From NCBI GenBank assembly GCA_008123405.1, contig VSSA01000003.1, positions 248,001 to 312,000 of the forward strand: DNA of 64,000 nt. The letters are read 5' to 3'. Within the stretch, counting starts at the first letter, position 1. Each line of letters opens with the position of its first letter. A model generated the notes under the pieces. The model saw nothing but the letters and a program-made list of their open reading frames with translations. It was not told the DNA's origin and ran no database searches. This document shows positions 7,539 to 19,400 of the stretch, in pieces. The DNA comes from Nocardioides sp. BGMRC 2183. GTDB taxonomy: Bacteria > Actinomycetota > Actinomycetes > Propionibacteriales > Nocardioidaceae. The position numbers and the translations under genes were made by a program.

Positions 7539-8906
7539 TCAGATCCGCTCGGCCAACCGCCGCGCAGCGATCTGCAGGGCATCCCACACCGTCGCGAACG
7601 GCGGCGCGTAGGAGAGGTCCATCTCGGCCAGGTCGTCGACGCTCATCCGCCCCCACAACGCGGCAGCAGCGGCGTCGATCCGCTTGCCGGCGCCCGGGCC
7701 GCCGACGATCTGCACCCCCAGCAGCGCTCGTGTACGACGATCGGCGATCACCTTCGTCACCATCGTCTCGGCGCCCGGCATGTACCCACTCACCGTCGAG
7801 CTCTCGGTGGCCAGCACCGCGACATCATGCCCGGCGTCCACGGCCTGCCGGGTGCTCAGCCCGGTGCGGGCGATCTCGGTGACGCGCCCCCCGGCGGCGA
7901 ACCGGGTGATCGCGGTGCCGAGGACTCCGTGGAAGGCGCGGCTGCCGCCGAAGAGTGCATCGCCGACCACCCGCCCCTGCTTGTTCGCGTGGGTGCCGAG
8001 TGCCACGAAGTCCCGTTCTCCGGTCATCCGGTGCTGGGACTCGCAGCAGTCGCCGGCGGCCCACACGTGCGGCGCCACCCGGCCCTGGTCGTCGGGCAGG
8101 TAGCCGCGGGCGATTCCGACCGGAACGCCTGCCGCCTCCCCCAGCTCCGTCGCCGGTACGACGCCGAGCGCGAGCACCACCACGTCGGCCTCGACCTCGT
8201 CCCCGTCGGTGGTCACGGCCGAGGTCACGGCGCCGTCCACGCTGGTCAGGCGCGTCACGGTGGTATCGGTGCGGACGTCGACACCGGCCTCGACCAGCGC
8301 GCGCTCGATCAGCTCACCGAGGTCGGGGTCCAGGCTGCCCATCACCCGGGAGCGGGTCAGCAGGGTGACGCTCAAGCCGCGGTGCAGCAGCGCCTCGGCC
8401 ATCTCGATCCCGATGTAGCCGCCGCCGACGATCACCGCACGACGCGCGGGTCCGGCGAGCAGCTCGGTCCAGAGCGCGCCGTCGTCGAGGTTCTTCACCG
8501 GGTGCACGCCGGCGACCAGGGCGCCGGCCGGGGTCCGCGCCCACGCGGGGACGACCGGGTGGGCGCCAGTGGCGAGCACGAGCTCGTCGTACTCGATGGT
8601 GTGGGTCGTCTCGTCCTGGCGGTAGGTGACGGTGCGGGCGGTGGTGTCGACGGCGGTGGCCCGGGCGTGCAGGCGCAGGTCGATGCCGGCCGCCCGATGC
8701 TCATCGGCGGTGCGCGCGACCAGGTCGTCGCCGGAGGCGACCTCGCCCGCGATCCAGTAGGGGATGCCGCAGGCGGAGTAGGAGGTGTCGCCGGTGGTCT
8801 CGAGGACCACGATCCGGGCCTCGCGGCCGGCAGCCTTCGCGGCACGCAGGGCGGAGTGGGCGGCGCTCATCCCGGCGGCGTCCCCGCCGATCACAACGAT
8901 CCTCAT
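7539..8906 (-). CDS. FAD-dependent pyridine nucleotide-disulfide oxidoreductase (CoA-disulfide reductase / NADH oxidase type)
   Basis: A 455-residue flavoenzyme. The FAD-binding GGDAAGMSAA motif starts at residue 7, a second Rossmann motif VIVGGGYIGIEMAEALL binds NAD(P)H, and VWAAGDCCE is the second FAD motif. The segment SYSACGIPYWIAG carries the single active-site cysteine typical of CoA-disulfide reductases and H2O-forming NADH oxidases, and the C-terminal dimerisation domain is complete. It would act in the cytoplasm in thiol redox balance or oxygen reduction. The ATG at 8906 is chosen because it gives the canonical MRIVVIGG start; upstream frame extends into the repeat array. The stop lies within a short tandem repeat of tccgctcaga (7517-7553). 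Confidence 0.88.
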   Translation of the reverse strand: MRIVVIGGDAAGMSAAHSALRAAKAAGREARIVVLETTGDTSYSACGIPYWIAGEVASGDDLVARTADEHRAAGIDLRLHARATAVDTTARTVTYRQDETTHTIEYDELVLATGAHPVVPAWARTPAGALVAGVHPVKNLDDGALWTELLAGPARRAVIVGGGYIGIEMAEALLHRGLSVTLLTRSRVMGSLDPDLGELIERALVEAGVDVRTDTTVTRLTSVDGAVTSAVTTDGDEVEADVVVLALGVVPATELGEAAGVPVGIARGYLPDDQGRVAPHVWAAGDCCESQHRMTGERDFVALGTHANKQGRVVGDALFGGSRAFHGVLGTAITRFAAGGRVTEIARTGLSTRQAVDAGHDVAVLATESSTVSGYMPGAETMVTKVIADRRTRALLGVQIVGGPGAGKRIDAAAAALWGRMSVDDLAEMDLSYAPPFATVWDALQIAARRLAERI

Positions 8907-8961
8907 CGGGCCCGAGCGTAGTGGTCTGGTCCCGCTGGGCCGCACCACGCGCGGCGCGAGC

Positions 8962-9115
8962 GGCCCAAACCCCCAACTCAATGGGCCCCAACCCCCAACT
9001 CAATGGGCCCAAACCGCCAAGTCAACGGGCCCCAACCCCCAACTCAATGGGCCCCAACCCCCAACTCAATGGGCCCAAACCGCCAAGTCAACGGGCCCCA
9101 ACCCCCAACTCAACG
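8962..9115 (-). repeat. 22-bp repeat array B (7 units, with a 66-bp duplicated block)
   Basis: Seven contiguous 22-bp units fill most of the gap between the P450 stop (9126) and the flavoprotein start (8906). Read on the minus strand each begins [AG]TTGA[GC]TTGG and ends GGGCC. Two unit types alternate: an AACTCAA type and an AAGTCAA type (on the plus strand). Units 2-4 (8984-9049) and units 5-7 (9050-9115) form a 66-bp direct duplication differing at one base. The orientation follows transcription of the upstream P450 gene. Confidence 0.92.
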
Positions 9116-9125
9116 GGGGGTGGGG

Positions 9126-10430
9126 TCAGGCGTGGGTGAGGTCGGAGCTGCCCAGGCGCACGGGGAGGGCCTCGACGCCGTACACAGCGGAGAGCTTGCG
9201 GAACTCCAGGTCGTCGAGGTCGGCGGCCATCGTGAGGTCGGGGAAGCGCTCGGCGAGCATCCGCAACGAGGTGCGCAGCTCCATCCGGGCCAGCTCGGCG
9301 CCGACGCAGCGGTGCATGCCCCAACCGAAGGCGAGGTGGCGGGTGGGCTCGCGGGTGGGGTCGAAGTCGTCGAGCCCGGGACCGAGCGCGGGGTCGCGGT
9401 TGGCCGCCATCAACGAGACGCCGACGGCGTCGCCCGACTTGATGGTCACCCCGCCGACCTCGACGTCGCGCTTGGCGAAGCGCAGGAAGGCGAGCTGGAC
9501 CACGCAGAGGTGGCGCAGCAGCTCCTCGACCACCTTGTCCACCGAGGCCGGGTCGGAGCGGAGCATCCGGCCGGCCTCGGGGTTGGTCGCGATCAGGTAG
9601 GTGCCGAGGGCGAGCATGCTGGCGCTGGTCTCGTAGCCGCCGAGGAAGACGCCGTCGGCGATGCCGCCCAGGGTCACGTCGTCGAGCTCGTCACCGTGCT
9701 CGACCAAGAGCGCACCGATCAGCCCGTCGCCGGGGTTGGTCCGCTGCTCGCGGACCGCGTTGATCAGGAACTCGCGGGTGTGCGCCTGAGCGCCGAACGC
9801 CCCGGCGCCGCCCTCGGAGAGGTCGAAGCGGGCGACGCCGAGCTCGAGGAATCGGGCCCGGTCCTCGACCGGCAGACCGAGCAGGTCGCAGATCACGTCG
9901 AAGGGCACCGCGAAGGCGAACTCGGCCACCATGTCGACCACCTTGCCGCCCTCGCCGGCCGCGGCGAGCGCGTCCAGCCGGGACTCGACGATCGCCTCGA
10001 TCCCCGGCTGCAGCCGGGCCAGGCGACGCATGGTGAACTCCGGGGTCAGGTAGCGGCGCAGCGTGGTGTGCAGGGGCGGGTCGGTCATCCCGAGCCCACC
10101 GATCTGGTCCTCCTCGCCGCGCCCCTCCTGAGAGACGAACTGGCCGAGGTCGTTGGACCAGGTGTCCGCGTCTCCGGCGAGCACCTCGCGGGCCTCGTCG
10201 TAGCCGGAGACCAGCCAGATGCCGCGGCCGAAGAGCTCGGCGAGCCGCTTCACCGGCGCCTCGGCCTGGGTGGTCATCAGCTCCGGCAGCGGGTCGAGCC
10301 CGTCGCGCTTCAACGGGAGGGTGAGCGAGGACGGGAGGAAGCGGAGCTTGCGCAGGTCGATGCCGCCGCGCATGGTGCGGTTGAGCAGCCACACCCCGAC
10401 CCGGCTCTTCAGCGACGACAACAGTCCCAT
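9126..10430 (-). CDS. Cytochrome P450
   Basis: A 434-residue soluble haem monooxygenase. The haem-ligand loop AFGWGMHRCVGAELARMEL carries Cys375, the I-helix oxygen-binding motif is GGYETSAS, and the K-helix ExxR is in VVEELLRHL. The length and lack of a membrane anchor fit bacterial class I P450s fed by a ferredoxin, but no ferredoxin gene is adjacent. Start ATG 10430 follows GGTGGAA at a suitable distance. The stop is 10 bp from repeat array B. Substrate is unknown: the closest I can say is a general bacterial CYP with a longer N-terminal segment (MGLLSSLKSRVGVWLLNR). Confidence 0.93.
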   Translation of the reverse strand: MGLLSSLKSRVGVWLLNRTMRGGIDLRKLRFLPSSLTLPLKRDGLDPLPELMTTQAEAPVKRLAELFGRGIWLVSGYDEAREVLAGDADTWSNDLGQFVSQEGRGEEDQIGGLGMTDPPLHTTLRRYLTPEFTMRRLARLQPGIEAIVESRLDALAAAGEGGKVVDMVAEFAFAVPFDVICDLLGLPVEDRARFLELGVARFDLSEGGAGAFGAQAHTREFLINAVREQRTNPGDGLIGALLVEHGDELDDVTLGGIADGVFLGGYETSASMLALGTYLIATNPEAGRMLRSDPASVDKVVEELLRHLCVVQLAFLRFAKRDVEVGGVTIKSGDAVGVSLMAANRDPALGPGLDDFDPTREPTRHLAFGWGMHRCVGAELARMELRTSLRMLAERFPDLTMAADLDDLEFRKLSAVYGVEALPVRLGSSDLTHA

Positions 10431-10455
10431 GCTGGGTATTCCACCATCCGACGCC

Positions 10456-13400
10456 TCAGCCTGCCGCGACCACCTCCAGGTAGTCGATCTTCGTGTTGGT
10501 GCCGCCGAGCGCGTCAACGGTGAGTCGACCGTCCTCCACGGTCACGGTGACGGTCGCGGTCCGGTGGTGGGAGTTGCTGCCGGCGGGGCCCGTGGGCACG
10601 AAGCCGTCGATCGCGTTCTGCCCCTCGACGTTGATCGTGTGGATCTCCGGGTCGGTGTTGACAGCGGGGTCGCCCACCGCGACGGTCACGTCGTACTCGC
10701 CGTTGGGGACGGCCAGCTCCCAGATCCCGGCGACGGGCGTGCCGTTGAAGTTCGGTACGTCGTCGGCCTGCATGTGCATCAGGGTGTTGAGCCGCAGATC
10801 GGGCTGGCTGGTGGTGCGCAGGCGCCCGTTGCCGGGACCCGAGGTGCCCCCGACGGAGAGGTCGAGCGGCTGCCGCGAGTTCTCGCCGATCCAGCCGTAG
10901 CTGAGCCCTGTCCCCTGGTCGCCGCGGGTGCGGGCGCCGTACGCCTCACCGAAGTCGCGCAGGTAGCCGCCCGGCAGGGGTGCTGCCAGGTTGGAGAAGT
11001 TCACGCTCACATCGACGTCGTCCGCCTCCGCGGACGGCGTCGCCGAGGCGGTGCCGTCGGCCGAGTTCGCCACCCCGCGGTAGACCGCACGGACCACGTA
11101 GTAGTAGGTCGTCCCGTTGCTGACGTCGTCGTCGGTGAAGGTGGTCGCCGACAGCGGATCGCTGCTGGTCGGCCCGCTGATCAGGGAGGACTCGTTGATC
11201 GCGAAGCCCGGAGCGGTGCCACGCCAGACCCGGTAGCCCACGCCGACGTCGTAGGGGTTGCGGTTCCAGGAGAGCGTGACCTCCCCGTCGCCCGCGGTGG
11301 CGGTGACCGTCGGGGCGGTGACCACCTCGGGGCGGATGTTGCTCACCAGATAGACGTTGTCCTGGTAGTCGTAGTTGATCCCGGAGTAGTCCATCGACAG
11401 CAGGTAGCTGCCCGGCACCAGCACGCCCTCGCGGTCCCGGACCGGCCACAGCCGGACGTGCTGGCCGCACGGGGCCACGCAACCGTTGGCGATGTCGGGG
11501 GCCGCGTTGTTCTTCGTGTGGTCGCCCCGCTCACCGTCGACGGCGAACTCGAAATAGGTCTGCGCGGCGTTGCCGCCGGCCACAGGGCTGGCGGTGCCGG
11601 CCGCGGGACCGGCTCCTGCGGTGTTGCTGGCGCGGGGCAGCAACGACTGCGCGTACTGCCCACCCATCCCGGTGAAGCCGGTGCCCGGGGTGCTGCCCTT
11701 GAGCCCCCAGCGCACCGTCGCGCCGTTGGGGTAGGTGTGGAAGGCGGCCAGCTGCCGTACGGTCACCGGCTGGTTCGGGTTCACCCGGGCCCAGTACGGC
11801 GAGAGCACCTCGTCGCCGATCGGCGCGTACTCCCCTTTGCTCGTGAAGCCGTTGGGGATGTTGGAGCCGATCCCGAACGCCTTCGCGATCTGGGAGAGGT
11901 TGGGCTCCTGGCCGCCCTCGCTCTGCGACTGCCACAACCCGCCGAGGTGGATCACCTGGGTCGGGTTGGTGGCGGCGTTGGACTGCACGGTCAAGGTGCC
12001 GTTGTGCACCTTGGTAGAGGTGGCGGTGAACCGCACCGTCAGGTTCACCGTCTGGCCCGGCGCGACCGTGAACGGCAGCGCAGGCGGGTCGACCAGGGCG
12101 AAGGTGTCGGTGATCGGCAGGCCGGTCACCTGGTAGGCGGCCGTGCCGGGGTTGGTGATCCGGACGGTGCCGGTCTCGGCGTACTTCTGGTTGCCGTCGG
12201 CAGTGGTCTGCAGCCGGTTAAACGCGATCTGGTCGGCGAACGGCGTCGGGTCGGGGTTGACCGCCCGCAGCTCGGCACCGTCGATCTCGGTCGCCACGTA
12301 GGGCTGGACGTTGCGGACCAGCAGCACGATGTCCTGGCTGTCGAACGGCGAGCCCGGGACCTCCTCGGTGGCCACCACGTAGGCGTCGGCCACCGTGCTG
12401 CCGTCCCGCTCCCGGTAGGGGTAGACCCGGATGTGGTGCGGCAGTGCGCTGTCCCAGGTGTTGAGGGCGTCCTCGGTGTAGGCCTTGCGCCCGCCGAAGT
12501 AGGGCCATTCGGAGTAGAGGCCGAAGACGGTCTCCTCACCGGGGTCGATGTTCGTGGTGGCGCCGTCGGGCTCGATCATCAGGCCCTGGGCGTCGGCGGC
12601 ATCGATCGAGAACTGCCGGTGCAGCCCAGCCGGGTCGCCGGCGTCGTACCAGCCGACGTGGACGGCGGGGTCGTTGTTCTGCGGGCCGTACGCCGCCAGC
12701 GGGGTGATCGAGATCGGGGCGTCGAAGCTCGCCTTCTCGAAGACCTGTGCCGGCACCTCGTCACCGATCATCGCCTGGGTGGCCGGCATCGAGGCGTTGC
12801 TCGGGTCCGGGTCGCCCACGTCGATCGGGATCTCCAGGGTGTCCATGATCCGCTGCAGGGAGGGTTCGTTGGAGCCGCCGAGGCCGGTGGCCGCCAGGCC
12901 GCGCAGCCGCACGGTCTTCGCGCCGGCGTCGGTCGTCACGCTGAGCGTGGCGGCCTTCACCCCGACCGTGCTCGGGTCGAAGGCGACCGGGATCTCGGCG
13001 GTCTCCCCCGCCTCCACCACGATCGGGTACGACGGCCCGGCTCCCAGCTCGAACTGACCGGCGTCGGCGCCGCTTACCGTGGCGCCGGTGACGACCAGCG
13101 CTTCCAGCCCGGTGTTGGCGATCACCGCGTCGCGGGTCTGCGACGTCGACCCGATCGGCCCGCTGAAGACCAGTCGATCGGTCGCGGTCCCGACCGGTCC
13201 GCCGCCTCCACCTTGGGGCGTGAGCAGCCTGATCGCCGAGTGCCGACCGTCCTGGGTGAGCTCGGCGACGTACAGGTTGCCGGTGGCCAGGTCCTGGGTG
13301 AGGTCGAGCGGAGCCTGCATGTTGGTTGTCCCGGTCAGGCCGAAGGTCTGGTTGGACAGCGTGCCGTCGGCGGCGGCGTCGAAGGAGACGATGTCGCTGC

Positions 13401-16400
13401 CGCTGCTGTAACGCAGGTAGAGCACCTTGCCGTCCAGCGCCCCGCCGAAGGCACCGCCCCGGTACTCGATGACGCCGTTGGCGCTGGCGTGCAGGCCGGC
13501 GTTGTAGACCCCGGCCAGGTCGTAGTTCGGGTCCGGCAGGGTGCCGACCGGGTACTTGGAGTTCTCGAACCGGTCGACCCCGGAGGTGGGGTTGCCGTTG
13601 TTGAGCACGTATTCGCAGCGGGCCGGGTTCGGGTGGCCGTAGTAGCGGTCGGGCTTCACGTCGAAGACGTAGTCGGTCTCCTCCGGGTTGCTGTTCACCG
13701 CGGCGACCTTCGGCCGCCCGAGGTAGGTGCCGTCGGGCCGGTTGGCGCAGGTGGCCGGGAGGTTCGCGTCGGCAGGGACCGCCGGCACGTTGCCGCCCGC
13801 AGCCGAGCCGTTGGTCGGCACGTAGAGGTGGCCGTTGCTGTGCCAGAGCAGGTCGTAGGCGTTGCGGACGCCACGGGCGTAGATGGTCAGCGGGGCGTTG
13901 GCGGCGAACGGGTTGTAGGAGCCGGCGCCGTCGGTGCGCACGTTGACGCCCCGGGCGGGCAGGGGGCTCGGCAGCCGGGTCGGGTCGAGCCGCAGCACCG
14001 AGGCCGACAACAGCGTCTCGGCCCGGTTGCCCCAGGCGCCGTCAGGCGCCCCCATCGCGTTGTTCGCGCCCTGGGTGAAGTAGAGCGCGCCGTCAGGGCC
14101 GAAGGCGATCGAGTTGGTCTCGTGGTCCTTGATCGAGCGGGGAAGGCCGTCGACGATCGGGGTGTAGGTCTCCAGGTCGTCGCCGGTCAGCTTCGCGAGC
14201 CGACCGGAGAAGTCCGGGACGTTGCTCTGTCCCAGGAACGGCGCGTTGTCGGTGATCCAGAGGATCAGGTTGTCCGCGGTCGAGGCCGGGTCGAAGGTCA
14301 GCCCGATGACCGTGCGGAATCCCTGGTTGTAGGTGTCGCCGACGGCCCGGCTGTAGTCCTGGACGGTGGTGATCACCTCCGGCGTGCCCAGCGTGCCGTC
14401 CTCGGCGATCGGGAACCGGTAGATCTCACCGGTGATGGAGCCGGCGTAGAGCATCCCGTCGGGACCGACGGTCAGCGAGGTGTAGCTCTTGCCGTCCGGT
14501 GCCCCGGAGGCGGTGCGGTCGAAGGCGATCGGGCCCCCGCCGCCGGTGGTGACGCCGGTGGTGAAAGCGGTGGCGTAGGGCAGGAAGCTGCGGCCGTCGA
14601 CGTCGCGGACCCCGGCACCGATCTCCAGCCGGTAGAGGGTGTTCGCGGCGAGCTCGTCGACCGGGGAGAAGTTGATCGTGTCCGAGCCGCCACTGGTCTG
14701 CACGTTCCCCTCGACCGCGGTGCCGGTGGCGACGTTCACCAGTCGGACCGCGTCGGCCAGGGTGTCGGGGTCGACACCGCCGCCGATCAGGCTGAGGTCA
14801 CAGACGATGCCGCCGGTCGGGGTGACCGCGGTGGCCAGGTTGCCCGGCGTGCACTTGAGCACCGAGGGGCGCTGCCCGGCGCCGGCCACGCTGTCCACGG
14901 TGATCCAGTTGATCTTGGTGTTGGTGCCGCCGCTCGGGCTGATCGTCAGGCGGCCGTCCCGGACCGCGACGGTACGGGTCGCCTCGGTCCAGTGGGTCGC
15001 GCTGCCGTCGGCCCCGGTGGGGACGAACCCGGCGATCGCGTTCTGGTCCTCGATGTTGATCCAGTGCGCACTGTCCAGGTTCATCGCGTCGCCCACCGAG
15101 ACCCCGACCTGGTACACGCCGTTGGGCACTGCCATCTCCCAGTAGCCCGGGGTCGGCACCCCGGAGGTGGCGTTCGCGGGCAGCTGCAGGTGCAGCAGCC
15201 CGGCCCGGAGCGGCGCGACGCCGGCCGTGGTCCGCAGTCGGCCGTTGCCGACCAGGCTGACCGGTGCACCCGTGGCGATCGCCCGCCACCCATAGGTCTC
15301 CCCCGCCCCCTGGTCGGCTCCGCTGCGGGCGCCGTAGGCCTGGCCGAAGTCCTTCAGGTAACCGGCTGGAGGGGCGCTCGCTTCGTCGGCGAAGCGCACC
15401 CGCTGGTGCAGGTCGGGCTCGGTGGGCGCGGTGGTGCTGTCGATCTCCAGGTAGTTGACCTTGGTGTTCACGCCCCCGATCGCGTCCACGGTCAACCGGC
15501 CGTCGGAGACCGGGACCACGACCGTGGCGGTGCGGTACTCCTCGGCGGCACTGGCCTGGAACCGGTCGATCGCGCTGACGCCCTCGACGTTGACCGTGTA
15601 CTGGCTGTCGTACGACGTCGATCCCATCTGGTCGCCGACCGAGACCGTCACGGCGTACCACCCGTCGGGGACCGCGCGCTCGAAGGCACCGGCCGTCTTG
15701 TTGCCGTTGGTCCCGGCGCCACCGTCCACGTCGCCGTACTGGAGGTGGATCAGGCGGTTGCGCAGCGCGGAGACGCCCGCGCGGGTGCGGACCCGGGTGT
15801 TGGCGGTCAGGTCCACCGGGACATGGGTGGTCGTGGCGAGACTGGCCTGGGTGACCCAGCCGATCCCGGCGGCGTCGCTCCAGGCGGCACCGGTGTTCTT
15901 CGTGTAGCCGGCCGGGACGCCGGTGTCCGCGACCGTGGTGAAGCTGTACTTCTCGTGCACCTCGGGCGCGGACTCGATGCCGCGGACCGCGAAGTCGGCG
16001 AAGGAGACCACCACGTTGTCGCTCGCCGCCGTGTTGCGCTTGGTGGCGTAGAGACCGGCGAAGGAGGTCGTCTCCTCACCGACCGCGACGCCGTCGAAGA
16101 GCTGCTGCGGCACCGGCAGCGCGGTGCTGCTCACGGTGTTGGCGGTGTCGGTCAACGGCGTGAGCGCTCCGCCGTCCACGGCATAGGCGAGCGACGCCGT
16201 GCCGCCCGCACCGTCGGTGTCGGCGACGGTGAGCACCAACCGGACGTCCTGGCCGGCCGGGAACGCAGCCGAGTTCAACTCGTACGTCGTCCCCGGGATG
16301 GCCACCCCGTCGGTCTCCACCAGCAGTTGCACCTTGTTGGTGGTCGCGCTGACCCGGACCACCGCCGCCTTGACGTAGTCGTCCTCGCCGAGCCCGAACC

Positions 16401-19400
16401 ACATCCCGCCCTGCTGGGCGCCGTTGCTCCCGACGAAGGTCGGGTCGATGACGGTCGTCTCCAGCTCGTAGCCGTCGCCGTCTCCCGCGACCCCCACGCC
16501 GAGGGTGTTCAGCTGGGAGTTGGTGCCGGCCGATCCGCCGGTGCCGGGGAAGCGGTAGGCGATGCCCTTGGTGGCCCTCAGCGCGAGCGTGCCGTCGCCG
16601 GCGTCGATCAGGGACGGCTCGTAGCCGGGCACGTCCTGCTCGCTGGGCGTCGTCGGAGCCGGGGCCTGGTCGACGTTGCCGCGGGCCGAGGGCGGGTCGA
16701 CCATGGTGAAGCCGGTCTCGTCCAGCCCGCCTTCGCTGCCGTCGAAGCTCAGCTCGTAGGGCAGCTCGACCGGGACGTCCGTGCACGGCAGTGTGGAGCG
16801 CGGAGCACAGCCGGTGACCTCGTCGGCGATGTCGACCGACAACTCGACGCTGTCGGCGGCGTCGTCCGGGTCGGTCGCGGTGAGGGTCGCGGTCGTGGTC
16901 CCGGCCGCGGTCGGCGTACCGGAGACGGTGATCGTGCCGTCGCCGTTGTCCGTGGCGGTCAGACCGTCGGGTAGGTCGGTGAGGTCGAGGGCGAGCTCGT
17001 CGCCGTCCTCGTCGGTGGCGACCACGCTGAGCACCACGCTCAGCGGTGTGCCGACGGTGCCGGCGATCGCCTCGGGCGCCACCGAGGCGATCACCGGCGC
17101 GTCGTTGACCCCGGTCACGGAGATGGTGAAGGTCTCCTCGTCGGTGCCGCCGTTGCCGTCGTCGGCGGTGACGGTGACCGAGAAGTCGCCGGCCGTGGTC
17201 GGGGTGCCGACGATGGTGCCGGCAGCCTCGTCCCAGCTCAGGCCCGCCGGGAGCGGCGTCAGGGTGAGCGTGACGTCGTCGCCCTCCTCGTCGGTGGCGA
17301 CCACCAGGATCGGGTCGATCTCCTCGTCCTCGGTTGCGCTCCGGTCACCGATCGCGGCGAGCACCGGGGCGTCGTTGACCTCGGTCACGACGAGCGTGAA
17401 CGTCGTGGAGCCGGTCAGGCCGCCGGCGTCGGTCGCGGTGACCGTGATCGGGTACTCCCCGCCCAGCGTCGGCGTGCCGGCGATCGCACCGTCGGCGTAG
17501 CCGAGACCGGCCGGCAACCCGGTGACGCTCACGTCGGCGCTGTCGCCCTGGTCCGGGTCGGCGACCTGGACCGGGATCGGCGTGATCGCATGGTCCTCGC
17601 CTGCCTCCTGGTCCTCGATCGGCGCCACCGTGGGCGCCTCGTTGACGTCGGTCACCGTGACCGTGACGACGCCCTCGGCGCTACGGCCGCCAGCGCTCAC
17701 CACCACGTCCAACGCGTAGTCGGCGGTGGTCTCGGCGTCGAGCGGTGCGGCGACGGTGAGCTCGCCGGTGGCCGGGTCGATCACGAACGCGCCGCCGGTG
17801 TTGCCACCCGCGATCTGGAAGACCAGGACGTCGCCGTCGGGGTCGCTCGCCTGGACCGACCCGACGACGCTGCCCCCCGCCGCGTCCTCCGGTACGTCGA
17901 AGGCCTGGCCGCCCGCGATCACCGGCGGCAGGTCGCCGCTGGCGTCCACGGTGACGGTCACGGTCGCGGTCGCCGTGGCGGCCCCGTCGTCGACGGTGAC
18001 GTCGAAGACGAACGGTCCGGCGCCGGCGGGCAGCCCGCCCGCGGCGACACTGACGGTGCCGTCGGCCGCGACCTCGACGTCGGTGGTGGCGTGGGAGAAG
18101 GTGAGGTCGTCGCCGTCCTCGTCGGAGGCGGCGAGCCGGCCGATCACGGTGCCGGGGGCGGCCCCCTCGGGCACGGTCAGCTCCTGGTCCTCGATCACCG
18201 GGGCGTCGTTGACAGCTGTCACCTCGAGCTCGAAGGTCACGACCGACGGCGTGGAGGTGCTGTCGTCGGCGGCGACCGTGACGGTGCTGGTCCCCGACCG
18301 GGTCGGGGTGCCGGTGATGCTCCCGGCGGCGTAGCTCAGGCCGAGGGGCAGGCCGGTGACGTCCAGCTCCACGTCCTCGCCCTCGGGGTCGGTGGCCGTG
18401 ACCGGGATCGCGGTGATCGCTGCGTCCTCGGCGGTGGTGACGTCGTCGATCGGGTCGATCACGGGGCTCTCGTCGACGTCGGCGACGCTCACCGTGACCA
18501 CGGCGTCGGCGTGGTCGGTGCCGTCGGAGGCGCGGACGGTCAGCGCGTAGGAGTCGCCTGCCTCGTGGTCGAGCGCCGCGGTGGTGGTGATCCGGCCGGC
18601 GGCGGTGATCGCGAACGGCAGGCCCACGGTGGTCAGCGACCAGGTCAGGTCGTCGCCGTCGGGGTCGCTGCCCTGGACGGTGCCGACGGTCGCTCCGGCG
18701 AGCCCCTCGTCGAGGGTGAAGGACTGGTCGGCGACCTCGGGCGCTTGGTTGACCCGCTGCGGCTCAACGACGCTCAGCACGAAGGTCCGGGTGGCCTTGG
18801 CGAGGCCGTCGGTGGCGGTGATCCGCACCGACCAGCGGTGTCCGGCAGCGTCCGCGGGGGCGGTACCGGTGAGCTGGCCGGTGGCGGGAGCGAGGGAGAG
18901 CCAGTCCGGCCGTGCCGGCGAGGAGCCCTCGGCGTCGTAGGAGACCGTGTAGCGCAACGGCCGCGGACCGCGGTCGCGGTCGACAGCGCTCGGCGTCACC
19001 ACGACCGACTCCCCGGCGACGACGCCCTGGTTGCTGAGCGGGCTCAGCCGCGGGGCCTTGTTGGCGGGGACCTTGACGCCGAAGGCCCGCGCAGTGGTCG
19101 CGCGGCCGTCACTCACGCGCAGGGTGACCCGCCACTTCCTGCCGGCCGCCTTGACCGGCGCCGTGCCCTTGAGCACACCGCTCGTGCGGTTGAGCCGCAG
19201 CCACCCGGGCTTACCCTTCGCACTGAAGCGCAGGCTGCGCGGACCGCGGTCCGGGTCGGTCGCCTTCGGCCGGATCGTGATCGCCTTCCCCGCACCCACG
19301 GTCTGGGTGGTGATCGGCTTGAGTCGCGGCGCCTTGTTCTTGGCCGCCTGGGCGCTGGTCAGGGCCAGCGGCGAGAGCAGCAGCGCCAGTGCGGCGACGA

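Noticed and set aside
7517-7553. Short tandem repeat of tccgctcaga at the flavoprotein stop
   Set aside because: Three and a half short copies; too small to imply a function beyond slippage.
8962-9115. Repeat array as a CRISPR array
   Set aside because: The 22-bp units are contiguous with no unique spacers, and no cas-like gene is present in the window.
8921-9139. Small repetitive proteins translated from repeat array B
   Set aside because: The 22-bp period is not a multiple of three and the predicted Pro/Asn/Gln repeats follow directly from the DNA repeat. There is no ribosome binding site or conserved start.
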